DNA from: Apostichopus japonicus
Taxonomy: Eukaryota; Echinodermata; Holothuroidea; Aspidochirotida; Stichopodidae
Assembly (NCBI RefSeq): GCF_037975245.1
Contig: NC_092575.1
Span: forward strand, 1,679,001 to 1,743,000
Length of the DNA stretch: 64,000 bases
Direction of reading: 5' to 3'
The position numbers were made by a program, and so were the translations under genes. Numbering within the stretch: position 1 is the first letter of the stretch; the number at the start of each line of letters is the position of its first letter. A model generated the notes under the pieces. The model searched no databases. It was not told the origin of the DNA and was given only the letters and a program-made list of their open reading frames with translations. Of this stretch, positions 15,001 to 24,588 are shown one piece after another.

Positions 15001-18000
15001 TGAATGTCCCAGTGAGGAAAATTTCCTCAGAGGCTCAGAGGTTGTCATAAAAACACTTTAGGAATTTTGACCAAAAGGTGACCATATTTGAATATCTAGT
15101 ATATTTGGGGCCAATACAGCATACCTTTAAATTACCTAAAATCACCATTTCATAAGTAATGTGTGGCATAAAATAACATTTCCCTAGTAGAGGGAGCAAT
15201 TTGAAGGACACAAAAGAATTATATACCCAACAAACCCTCTGCATTACGTTTTCTTCGCATGCATCACCAATCGCAACCGAATATGTGAAATTGCAATACC
15301 CAACACATTGTGGCTGTCTATCTCAAGAACCACAACATAACTAAGACATTTTAATGTCTGGAATCATTAAAATGGTTCTTCAAAAGAACACAAACACTTG
15401 TTGGTTTATTGAAATTATTAAAATCAACTCTTTCCTAATATTAAGACATCATTTTTCTCAAAATTGATGACAATTCAACACTATTTGTCCTTGGCAAAAT
15501 TTGTAACGTAAATTTTGTAGTGCAAATGATATTTGAGGGAATTGAGGCTATTTAACTCTTATAGCATTTGGATGACATAATAGGCTTATCTCCCAAATGG
15601 AATGTAAACTTTTTGTAACTGTTTTAGGGAGCCAAATATTGATGATGAATGTTGACTTTGTGTCCGTTTGAATAATACTAGCCCTCTGCTCTTTTCAACT
15701 CAGCTACGGAATCCAGCTCTCTGTAGTTCCAATACCAAGCAGTCGTTAGCCTCCTTTACCTTACAGTGTAAAATGTGACCAGGAACCACACATACAGTAG
15801 TTTCATTTGATACAACCCAGAAAGCAGCAGGGAAGGGATTTCACAAGAAATTTGGCAAATTTAAACAATGGTATTAAAGTCTGCTATGTATTGACTTACA
15901 CAAATTTATGTAAAAATCGCAATTTAGGGAAAATAAAAGTTACCATATTATATGATTTAATCATGTTCTGCAAAACGATGACATTAATAACCACTCTCAA
16001 TCCATTTCAGGTTTAGAACTCTGAAGCAAATTAGAAATTATTATTTTAAATAACAAAACTTCCAAAATTTATTTCCATGTTCCAAAAGTCCACCTACTGT
16101 ACAATATTGTGATTAGAGATTAATTTGCTATAATAGAAGATATTGCATTATTTCAAAAATTTCTTTCCATTTCTGAGAAATTTCAAAGAACTAAAGTTCT
16201 AAACACTTCACAATCTTAAACACATCCTCAGTAGCCAAAGACCATTAGTTATGTTTGGATATATCCGCAATCTAGTTCAACGAATCAAGAAAAGAAAGAC
16301 AAATTTAAACTCTTAACAGTAGTTATGAAATCTTTTATTCCAAACTGTCCTAAATTTGAGGTTCAAGTGGCATATGTAGAAACCATCCTCAATTGAAACG
16401 CATCCAATTAAATCCATTCCTAAAAAAATTGAATTGATCCCGGTCGAAAACTATGCACATGTAGCAATCGATAACGACCACGAATCCCATTTCCTGAATG
16501 TTATTGTTAATGTATTCGGACAGCTGTGTATGCAATGGTAATCAATTAGGCGCAGAGGGAAAACAAGGGGTCTGCTTTCCTCCTGTTTGTTCGGCAGGGC
16601 AAAACAACTCACCGGAGCTGATAGCTAAAATCAATTAAAATTGCTATATTGCATTCAGAATTGGCCAAGGTTCCGGCTGATGGATTAGGCGACTTTGGCA
16701 ATGCCAGACTTATATATATTACAGAGAAGGATAAATATCGAAGGTTTCTTTTGGCATTGTCTCTTCTTCGATACCAGGATTCACTCTCTGTGTTGGTTTG
16801 TTGTTTATCTTTGATAGATTTATCAATGTTTCACTTGGAGGCTTACAAGCAATCAGATCAAGACAGACAAATTTACAATACAGTACCATAAATTTATTTG
16901 GGGGGTAAGTAAGGGATTCATGGAGAACCTGATAGCTTCAGGAAAGGGCTTAAAAGTTAGTCAAGATAGAACACTCTCCGCCTCCAAACAACGTGAGAAA
17001 GGAAGTATTATTCAACTGAGACTGGGTGAGACTGAGGCAACACTGTTAGATCAAAAGATGATTTTGAATGACATTGGGTAATGGATATGTGTCAGTGTGG
17101 ATAAGGAAAGTCATACAGAACAGAAAACAATTCCTCAATCCCATCTACTGTACTCTCGTTTTCTATACTTTAGTAGAACCAGGATTACTTGCTCACATTG
17201 GGTTGACCGGATAAATTGCAAAAACCACATCGGTCTTTGTTCTACGACTTGGTGTTATTTGCCATTGTAGTTGTCGGTACGGTGCTGTACACATTTAAAA
17301 TTTGTTTCATCATTAGTAATTTTGCAAACTAACTCTGTTACATTATGGGACTAACAATAATTACTTAGTTTTAATTTCCAATGGTTCGACACCCATCAAA
17401 TTAATGAACATTGTGTCTTTACTGTACAGAAAGTTTTGTGTTTGGTCTACTGGACGGTTCATAAAATCTCCAGCTTTCAAGCACTCATCTCCAGGTTTCA
17501 AGCATTAGTCTCCAGGTTTTCCCCTTTTTTGGAAATCTCCCAATTAACAGCTTTGTGGGATTGGCAGCTGCACTCTGATGATGGCACTATAGTTTTATCA
17601 ACAGTGACCATTTTCAGATACTTTAAAACTTCTAGCATATTTGAAGTCAATGCTACTGTAGTGAGTGACTCCCTGCAGAATGCTTTGTGTAAACCTTGTC
17701 GTATTTGATCTACTGGAGGGCTCATAATATCTCCAGCTTTGGCCAATTAACGTTCATTTAGTGAGAAAAGATAGGTCTCCTTTTATCTGGTTAATTGTAC
17801 AATATATTTTTAGTATCAATTTTATGTCAAGGTTTGATAAAATTTGCTGACCAAATTATGCAAAAATAACTTGCTTAGAAGATTGACGAAAAAAATCTCA
17901 GAGATTGTGGTAGTGCGATCAATTTTTTTGTTTGTTTGGGTAAAACTCTGTCGTTGGCAGCTACAGTAATTGGAAAAACACCCAAAACTCAATTCAATTC

Positions 18001-21000
18001 GCTGTGTTACAGATCTATGAAGATTTCTGTTGATAGGTTCCGAGTACCCAAACTGTGAGCAGGATGCCATTCAGTGTGATAAACTTTTGTGAATGCATCT
18101 TACAATTTGATAAGGATCAAGCCGCAGACATTTTTATCCAAAGTGAAAACCAAAGTCCTGAAAAATTTGTTCGAATCTCGTTCTAGCAAATATATATTTG
18201 TCTTCTTGTCTAAATTTGCTCATTTCAAAATACATTTTAATCCCAACAGACATCGGAGCTATTCATCAATTAAATTTGAGATCCGTGAAAGCTCTCTGAA
18301 ATCCAAATCAAATATGACCCCTCCGTACATATATGGCATTTGCATTGATGTAAACCTAGGAGCATAACAATGCAAACAGTATTTGTATGAAGTCACAATG
18401 TATTGTACAGAACCTAGTGTGCTATCAATTGGTAACATTATTTCACCCTTATCAGATGCATACAGAATCTAGTGTAAACACGCAACAGTTTGTGGGAATG
18501 AGGTAGTCAAACAGGGTGGGTGGAACAGTCCAAATCAGAAGTGTCAGTGGGGGCCTCAAATGACCTCATGTGATATTGAGCAGGTTATGAAAGTCATACC
18601 AATTTCTAACGCCTCCAAATGACCAGGGCTACTGTAGATGACCAACTTATCAAAATCATAGTGAGCAACTATACTGTGCATATCTATGCAACATGAACTG
18701 TGGAAAGAGAAGCTTTGGGGGGGGGGGGGGAATGGGGAAGGGAAAACTACGATCTTTAATAACCCAAAAGGAATCGCTGATCTTAAATTCCTGAGCTTCC
18801 AGCATGATGTCAAGAAACTCAAAAGTTCTGAAAATACCTATTGATGTCATGTGTACGTTCAGTAGTACTAAATACAGTACATACAGTACATGTATGGGAG
18901 GATTTGCATATATACGTACAGTACTTACATAATATTCTCAATTTAATGAACTTTGACCTCTTAATGAAATGGCACACCAATTGTGTCAAAAGTTCATCAA
19001 ACCATTGTACTGTACTGTAAATTTATTAACTGTAAAGTATGATAAGACAGATGATATCAGGCAGACTACTGTACGTACCCTATGAACAGTAACATAAACA
19101 GTGTAGTTTCACTGGGTATGAGTCAGATGTGTAAATGCATAAATTTACTGTGGTACTGTGAAATTACAGGTAGTCTTTGCTGAACTCAAGAAAATGCCAG
19201 AATTCTTCGTTCATGGCGCATTGAACTATATTTGAACAGCTCATTGAATAAGTTCGCTCTAATAAATAATTTGAGGGTATGGCAGTCATTTTGAGGACAC
19301 TACAAAAAATTGCCATCTGTGTTGATTTGTTGATTTTGAAACCCTCACAAATATCTTTGCATTACAGTTACGTATATGGTCCATTTTCATTATTTTTTTC
19401 GGCAGAAACTTAAAATGATGCTTACTCTGTTAGCCATTTTGATGGTTGGAAATTGGAATGACAACAGCATAACACAAATGAAGAAAAACTTGTAGAAATT
19501 TTTATGAGAGCCAAATGTAGTTAATTCTGATAACATAAAAGTCACTCACAAGTCAAATTTAAAAAAGGCTTTCAGTCTCCAGAAATATGCTTGGCAATTG
19601 CAATTTGACTTCATTCATTTTTACAAGCTCGGAAAGAGAAACAAAAGTGCTCGTTGTTCATCAGTGTGTACAGGTATGTAGATCGTTACTGCCCTAAAAG
19701 TACAAAGCACTGTGTATCACTTGCATGGTTTATGAACATGACAAAAGTCAGCAATTGCATGAATTCAGTATGAATTTACTACATCTAATGATTAACAGGA
19801 CAGCATAATTATAATAACCGTGCACACTTTAGCAAGCCACATACTGCCATACTAACTCTACCAATATTACAGTCTACAGATAGTTGTTCATGTTTGGACA
19901 GTGTACAGTAGATGCACTTACAATACTTTTCAATCATGTAGAATGCTAGTATGTACAGTACTGTGACTGCCAAGGTAGTTGACAGGAGAGTGCTCATATG
20001 TAGTTAACCCCACAAAAATGGGTGAAAAAAAATTCATGTTAGATTCACAAGACACAAGAGGTGCTTTAAGAACGACCAAACTGTATATATTAATGCTGGG
20101 ACATTTTCAATGTGACATGGTTTGTGTTTTGTACATTGTGCTTCTGTTAGTCTCAGGAAGTTTGAAAGAGGTTCCCTTTACATTGGTATGATTTATCAGT
20201 ATTTTTTTCTGCAAAGAATTTTCACATCTTATATCATATGTAGACAGGTTGCATGTTGATTACACTTCCTTGGTCAAACTAAGCTTTTGAATGCACAAAA
20301 GAATGGCTTGATCTGTGGTGGATAAATTGGCCATTGGTGTTCTTTCTTTTAAAAATCTTACATTGAAGATTGCAAGAAGAACAGGAGTCATGATATTATT
20401 CACTTTATTTAGATGAGAACACTCCAACACACAATAATTTATGACATCATACATGAACAACATATCAAATTGTGCTGACGATTGTTTATCACTGATGCTT
20501 TAAAATCCACTCCAATTGAAACAGATTACAAATTTTGAAGTAAGTCAATTGATTACACCTTATCAACACAAAATAATATTTCTTTACACAATTGAATGGT
20601 TTTCCAAGGTTGCATTTAAATTAATATGATGGTCTAGGGAAGTAAAAACTGTTTGTGGTATAGGCTATTCCTTTTTCAGATAATTTAACCTACACAGGAT
20701 GGGCGTACAAATTTTCATTGTTTAATATTGATACTGGAATGAACAAAATTATGACTTGACCTAGCTAATAACAGTACATGCATGTTCATTTCGACTACAG
20801 TTGGGGACCTAATAACGACACCACACAAGCTCCTTCAAGTTATCTTATTCATATGCTAATCACTGACTTCTATGCAGTTCTAACTTCTAGTTTCAGACTA
20901 AGCAAGTTGGTAATTATTATCTGAGTGTTAGCCTAACTAGTGACAATCCTATGGACCTAGCCAAACGTAGTGCATTTTTTCTTAGTAATAGTAGGTATTA

Positions 21001-21540
21001 TTGTCTAGCCTACTTCTCAAGTTCAATAGAATGGAGCCTAGGCTTACAACGTTGGTTTGCAAGATAAAAACTCTTCTTCCACGCTTATCCGAGCAATAAT
21101 ATATTAGCCTATTATCACAGAAAAAACACAGCCTAGCTTGACTTCTACACTACAAGATATGCTCTGCAAATTTTCTACCATCCTAGTAACAACTAAGCCT
21201 GAACCTTTTCCATTACCGGACAACCTTGCAAAGTCGTACTTGTAAATTCCTACCATTATTGAACTGACTACGTCATACGAGACTGGGTATACATAAATAG
21301 TGCAGTACAATACACGATACATTGAACAGAAAATCGGATCAATCTGAAATATCCTACACTTTTCTCCAGCTAAAATTTTGACATGAGAAACTTTACAAAT
21401 TGGCTATTTCCGCTAAGTTGTTCACGGAGTTTCAAAGAAACAGATGGGTCTTAATAAAATGCATCAAAACTTACCTGAAATTCTGAGAGCTTGAAATCCT
21501 TCCAGAACTGGAACATCGACGATACATTCGCCGCTGCCAT
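86..21540 (-). CDS. CUX1: CUX1/CASP coiled-coil protein, first six coding exons (partial, runs off left edge)
   Basis: Coding exons on the minus strand: 21540-21475, 9407-9297, 3086-2960, 2490-2353, 609-486 and 162-86; phases join exactly (0,0,1,1,2,1), giving about 214 residues. Exon 1 starts [18 protein letters not shown], very close to the vertebrate CASP/CUX1 start. Later exons carry hallmark stretches: [32 protein letters not shown] and [20 protein letters not shown]. In vertebrates this N-terminal part is shared by CASP (a Golgi membrane coiled-coil tether) and the cut-homeodomain transcription factor CUX1; cut repeats, homeodomain or CASP membrane anchor would lie beyond the left edge, so which product is made cannot be told here. 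All residues seen are coiled-coil. Coding intron 1 is about 12 kb, and intron 2 (2 to 3 boundary, 3087-9296) hosts a hAT transposon in the same orientation. The ATG at 21540 is chosen by homology; an upstream in-frame ATG at 21684 looks like untranslated sequence. Confidence 0.93.
609..2352. other. CUX1 intron between coding exons 4 and 5; no gene seen
   Basis: AT-rich intronic sequence with no recognisable exon or repeat family. A run of 14 G lies at 1604-1617. Confidence 0.6.
3761..3776 (+). repeat. Left terminal inverted repeat of the hAT transposon
   Basis: CAGTGAATAATTTTAA, an exact reverse complement of 8452-8467. It is immediately preceded by the target duplication AATGC at 3756-3760. 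Confidence 0.92.
4010..7301 (-). CDS. hAT transposase with N-terminal TTF-type zinc finger (ZNF862/KIAA1586-like)
   Basis: Six exons: 7301-6625, 5977-5464, 5345-5122, 5002-4791, 4674-4551 and 4382-4010, joining to 2124 nt (707 aa plus stop). Exon 1 holds a basic N-terminus and a zinc finger (MFCNICEQW about 60 residues in, then HKHAKSETH), the TTF-type finger typical of ZNF862/KIAA1586-like proteins. The hAT RNase-H-like catalytic residues are visible: D in VMCDEATD (exon 1), D in [12 protein letters not shown] with C-x2-H in [10 protein letters not shown] and the RW of GTRWIGH (exon 2), and E in [19 protein letters not shown] (exon 6, start of the C-terminal dimerisation region). One weak point: keeping frame into exon 5 needs a poor donor at 4790 (GGTTTTTT); the better donor four bases earlier (after 4795) would break the frame. 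The close match to unspliced transposases elsewhere in animals is from memory, not a search. Confidence 0.85.
6138..6375. repeat. Imperfect tandem repeat in the first intron of the hAT transposase gene
   Basis: A unit beginning GGTATAGGCTCGAAAT and continuing with CTACAGTGTG and TAGGCTATTT occurs near 6139 and again at 6228. A third, more diverged copy starts near 6341 (GGTATTGGCCCGGAATTTGC). Spacing is about 90 then 113 bp. Noncoding. Confidence 0.65.
8176..8236. repeat. Two-copy 29-bp tandem repeat near the right end of the hAT element
   Basis: CCGATGTACAAAACTTTTTG followed by GTGGAGGGG is repeated 29 bp later with one changed base (A to G). It lies in the 5' flank of the transposase gene, where transposase-binding or promoter repeats are common in hAT elements; function here is inference. 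Confidence 0.7.
8452..8467 (-). repeat. Right terminal inverted repeat of the hAT transposon
   Basis: Exact inverse of 3761-3776, followed at once by AATGC (8468-8472). Just beyond it, 8473-8503 holds three copies of TAATCAATA-like sequence. Confidence 0.92.
12918..12945. repeat. (CT)n microsatellite
   Basis: About 14 uninterrupted CT units within CUX1 intron 1. Confidence 0.9.
17436..17740. repeat. Pair of diverged direct repeats in CUX1 intron 1
   Basis: TCTACTGGACGGTTCATAAA then ATCTCCAGCTTT near 17446-17477 recurs near 17709-17740 as TCTACTGGAGGGCTCATAAT then ATCTCCAGCTTT. The two copies are about 263 bp apart. No family recognised. Confidence 0.55.
18717..18730. repeat. G14 homopolymer
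   Basis: One of many long G or C runs in this window; others include 262-274 (C), 1604-1617, 2692-2707, 6570-6581 (C), 12533-12544 (C), 46594-46605 and 50017-50027. Confidence 0.9.
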
Positions 21541-22321
21541 TTTCTGATCAGGACAAAGCAATATGTCGATGATGTTGTTTTTTGCGTTGATGACGTTTCC
21601 ACCCAGGACGGTTAGACAAAAGTGTCGTGGCGCCCTGTAACTTTTATTTGCAGAGCGGTACATATCAAGCTTTGTTGCGTACACTTCTACTGACCTAGTT
21701 AGTACAGGCTGAGACGCTCACGTCCGAGACCCGAATTCCATGGCCTCATTGTTATTGGCGCCCATGCCCCTATAACGATGAAGACAACTTTTATTGTAGA
21801 TAAACCACGAGCGATATATATAAATATATATAGTTCTCATTCATGTTAAAGGAAACATTAGCTTTTAGAGTCATGTTTTGCGACTAGAGGAAACAGAAGA
21901 AAGGCATACCATGACCGATGAGTAAGAGCCTAAATGGGTGCAAAATTCATCAGCACGCAGAGGCTGTCATAGGAAATAGGTATTAGGAGCCGGTAGCTCT
22001 TCATGAATATATTTTGTAGTCTGCCAGAAGAAAAAAAGGATTGTACATGCCGGGTTTCACGGAACCTCACATACTAGATTTCGAGATATTCTACTGTTGA
22101 GGACAGAATATGTCAACTGATGTTGAAATGTCATCAGTAATGATTCCAAAGTTAAGGTTAATAACCAGAAAACGTTGTAAAGTGTTTTCTTGGTGGTTCT
22201 TGTTTCCAATATTTATGCTCCACTGAGGAAAGATACTAAGTTTGAGGCTAGTAGTGAAGTGCCTTTTGAAGTTGGACGATGGCATATGTGACCATTAGGC
22301 CTACTTGACTTTCTTGCATAA
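21541..22321. other. CUX1 upstream region (5' UTR/promoter candidate)
   Basis: This lies directly upstream of the CUX1 start codon and in divergent orientation to NUP88. It probably contains the CUX1 transcription start, but no TATA box or other firm core-promoter motif was recognised. No other gene is seen. Confidence 0.45.
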
Positions 22322-22977
22322 CAGGCGCGTATCCAGGATTTTCTAACCCGGGGGGCGCGAATTACTATCTAAGCGGAGCGCCACCATCGGTTGGCGCGGA
22401 GCGTACAAGAAAATTTTTGGTTTTGATACCCCCCAGATCACCGGAAATGGCACTTCTCGGGCTTAAAAATGAGCAACCAGATGTACACTTTTGCCTGAGA
22501 ACCAAGTATTTCCCAAAAGTTTTTTCCATTCATAACCTTTTGAAGATTGTCACCAGTCACACATCATGTTCGACCTGATTGCATGTCCTATGGATCATTG
22601 CTTTTGTAGGTTATTCTACGTCACGGCCCACAATATCCGAAAGCCCCACTTTTCAAGGTTTTAAGCCCATTACTTGTTGAGAATTTTCTCGTGAATAAAA
22701 TCACTTGAAAACATACCCATAATGTTGCAGAAAATTTAATCTATAGACAACCAATATAGAAAAACCTCCTTGAACCCCTAACAGACAGGTCAAAATTGAA
22801 CGAGTAGAGGAAAATGAAGAATGTTGGTGAGGAAATTTTGGAAAATTCCGACAGAGTTAATTTCTTGGTGTAGAAATATTGCAACCTCTTATAATGGCTT
22901 TTACAAAACTTGGTTGAAGGAACAGAAAAATAGGAGATATTTCCGATATGAGGTATATCGAAACCGAACACTTCACT

Positions 22978-23407
22978 CATAGGCGTAGGTCCCGTAGGAG
23001 GCGGGGGCTGCAGCCCCCCCAATTGTTTTCCCATTTTTTTTGGGCACCTACTGAAAGAAAAGTAAATAGCAATGAATAGCTTAAAATGATCTCCTATGTA
23101 ATTGAAATAAAGTTGTAAGCTTGGCCGACATTACTACTGTAAAAGAGAGTTTTGACATAAATGGATCTGTATGGTTTTTCTCCTGATCTACATAAGACAT
23201 TTGGTTGTTTACATTAGCATCCGGCGGTATACTGTGCAACTTTGACGGACCGTAAGGTAGACGATGCCATACAATGTAATGACCGATCTTGCCTATACGA
23301 TATTGGCATCAATATGTTGAATGCGCGCTTTGCGCGCGAAAAATTTTGGCTTTTTTTTCGGGCAAGTCATTACCGCCCCCAAATCCAATCTGGCTCCTAC
23401 GCCTTTG
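22978..23407. mobile_element. Nested miniature element with GGCGTAGG-type inverted ends
   Basis: Left end CATAGGCGTAGG (22978-22989) pairs with right end CCTACGCCTTTG (23396-23407) at 11 of 12 positions, spanning about 430 bp. The interior is noncoding, and I cannot confirm a target duplication. It sits wholly inside the 22322-24120 element. Confidence 0.55.
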
Positions 23408-23945
23408 ACTACACACATTGACAGTTTTTGAGGCTGTACATCGTGGAACATGCATTTCGATGCTCATTGATATGATGTTATATCTGCTCTTTGCTTTACA
23501 AATTCGAACAGGCGTGTAGCGAGTAATTGCCAAGGGAGGGCGAAGCCTGTAGGCAAACTATCTAAGCGAAGCGCCACCATGAGTTGGCGCGAAGCGTACA
23601 AGAAAAATTTTGGCCGAAAATGCCGCCCAGATCGCTGGAAATGACACTTCCCAGGCCTTGTAAGTTGCATCTAAGCATTGTCTATTTTGAAATTACTAGC
23701 GATGTCATAAAGAAAATTTGCTCGGGGGGGGGGCGGTCGTCCCCTTCCCGAAATGCGTTATGTTCCCCGACGACTCGGTCGAGTTCAAGTACATTAGTGA
23801 GAGAGGAAAAACGGAAACGTCAAAAATGGAGTTGTCGGGGTAAGGGGTAGGGTGAGGCGCACACCCCCTCCGTAATCCTTTATCTGTCACTGGCTACCCT
23901 GTGTATATAATAGGGATCTTTCTCTTCCCGAGGTCTTGGCTATCT

Positions 23946-24074
23946 TCTACTCCCTCCTTTTCTCCTTTTTCTCTCTTTTTTCTTTTTCTTTTCCCTTCCT
24001 TCCTCTCCTCCTTTTCTTTTTTCCCCTCCTTTTCCCTTTTTTCTTCTCTTTTTTTTCTCTCCTCTTTTCCTTAC
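23946..24074 (+). repeat. Long polypyrimidine tract
   Basis: Almost 130 bases composed nearly only of C and T on the plus strand. Such tracts can form triplex DNA. It lies about 0.5 kb upstream of the NUP88 start codon, within the composite transposon. Confidence 0.85.
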
Positions 24075-24125
24075 CCGGGGGGCGCGCGCCCCCAACGCCC
24101 CCCCCCTGGATACGCACCTGCATAA

Positions 24126-24580
24126 GTTGGGGCCAAAATATTGATGACCTTTAACACAAAACTTAGAGGGCGCTGCAAACCCTAAACCATCCATCGTCAT
24201 TCATCGGTATTTAGTAAACGGTATAGTTGGATGAAAACTATAAAAAAAAAATGATTGCATGATCCTTCACACACAATATCCTCGAGCAAGCTTCTCTAAA
24301 TATCATTGATAAAGGGATCCATTAATGGTTGATATAATGGTTATCTATTATTCCTTTCTGTAGTAGGGAAGGGAGTTACACTTTGTGAATCTAAGGATAC
24401 ACTGGATATTTGATTTTCTCAGTAAGGGCACGAAGAAGGTCTGATTCCTGCTTTAAGGACAGAGCAAGCATAACGCTGACTGCAGTTTATTTGATTTTAC
24501 GTTCTCCCAAATCACTGCCGCCGATTTGGCCGAAAGTGTTGAACGAACTTCTGGCCAATGTGATATGCATTCATTTCAAA
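24126..24580 (+). promoter_or_regulatory. NUP88 upstream region
   Basis: Sequence between the composite transposon and the NUP88 start codon, presumably holding the NUP88 promoter and 5' leader. An in-frame ATG at 24410 opens a frame that runs into NUP88. The residues it would add do not resemble NUP88, so it is treated as untranslated. Confidence 0.4.
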
Positions 24581-24588
24581 ATGGCGGC
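24578..24588 (+). promoter_or_regulatory. YY1-like site overlapping the NUP88 start codon
   Basis: AAAATGGCGGC matches the YY1 consensus AANATGGCGGC exactly and includes the NUP88 ATG. YY1 sites placed over the first ATG, just downstream of the transcription start, are a known feature of housekeeping promoters. Binding here is inferred. Confidence 0.5.

Larger units (their letters stand above)
9408..21474. other. CUX1 coding intron 1 (12 kb), no further exon recognised
   Basis: Strongly AT-rich with stop codons in all frames and no protein I recognise. It is densely sprinkled with the words TACAGTA/TACTGTA and the palindrome GTACAGTAC (for example 10502-10520, 10763-10780, 11936-11945, 19008-19020). 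Islands of more complex sequence lie at about 12990-13260 and 16440-16650. They carry WTATTGATT/ATCGAT-like motifs and could be conserved noncoding elements. Confidence 0.6.
22322..24120. mobile_element. Composite nonautonomous DNA transposon with CAGG...CCTG ends
   Basis: Left end CAGGCGCGTATCCAGG (22322-22337) and right end CCTGGATACGCACCTG (24105-24120) are inverse of each other at 15 of 16 positions. Both sides are flanked by CATAA (22317-22321 and 24121-24125), a 5-bp target duplication. There is no transposase gene. The interior is patchy. A GC-rich module near 22365-22470 (TCTAAGCGGAGCGCCACCAT, later GGAAATGGCACTTCTCGGGC) recurs at 23560-23660 with changes, so the element contains internal or nested copies of its own family. 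A pyrimidine-only stretch lies near the right end. Confidence 0.75.

Noticed and set aside
17383-17393. GGTTCGACACC, an exact match to a tRNA B box
   Set aside because: No A box or cloverleaf-forming arms lie upstream at the right distance; chance match.
23901-24200. Overlapping open frames of 72-86 codons rich in F/S or K/R
   Set aside because: They merely translate the polypyrimidine tract inside the composite transposon on either strand.
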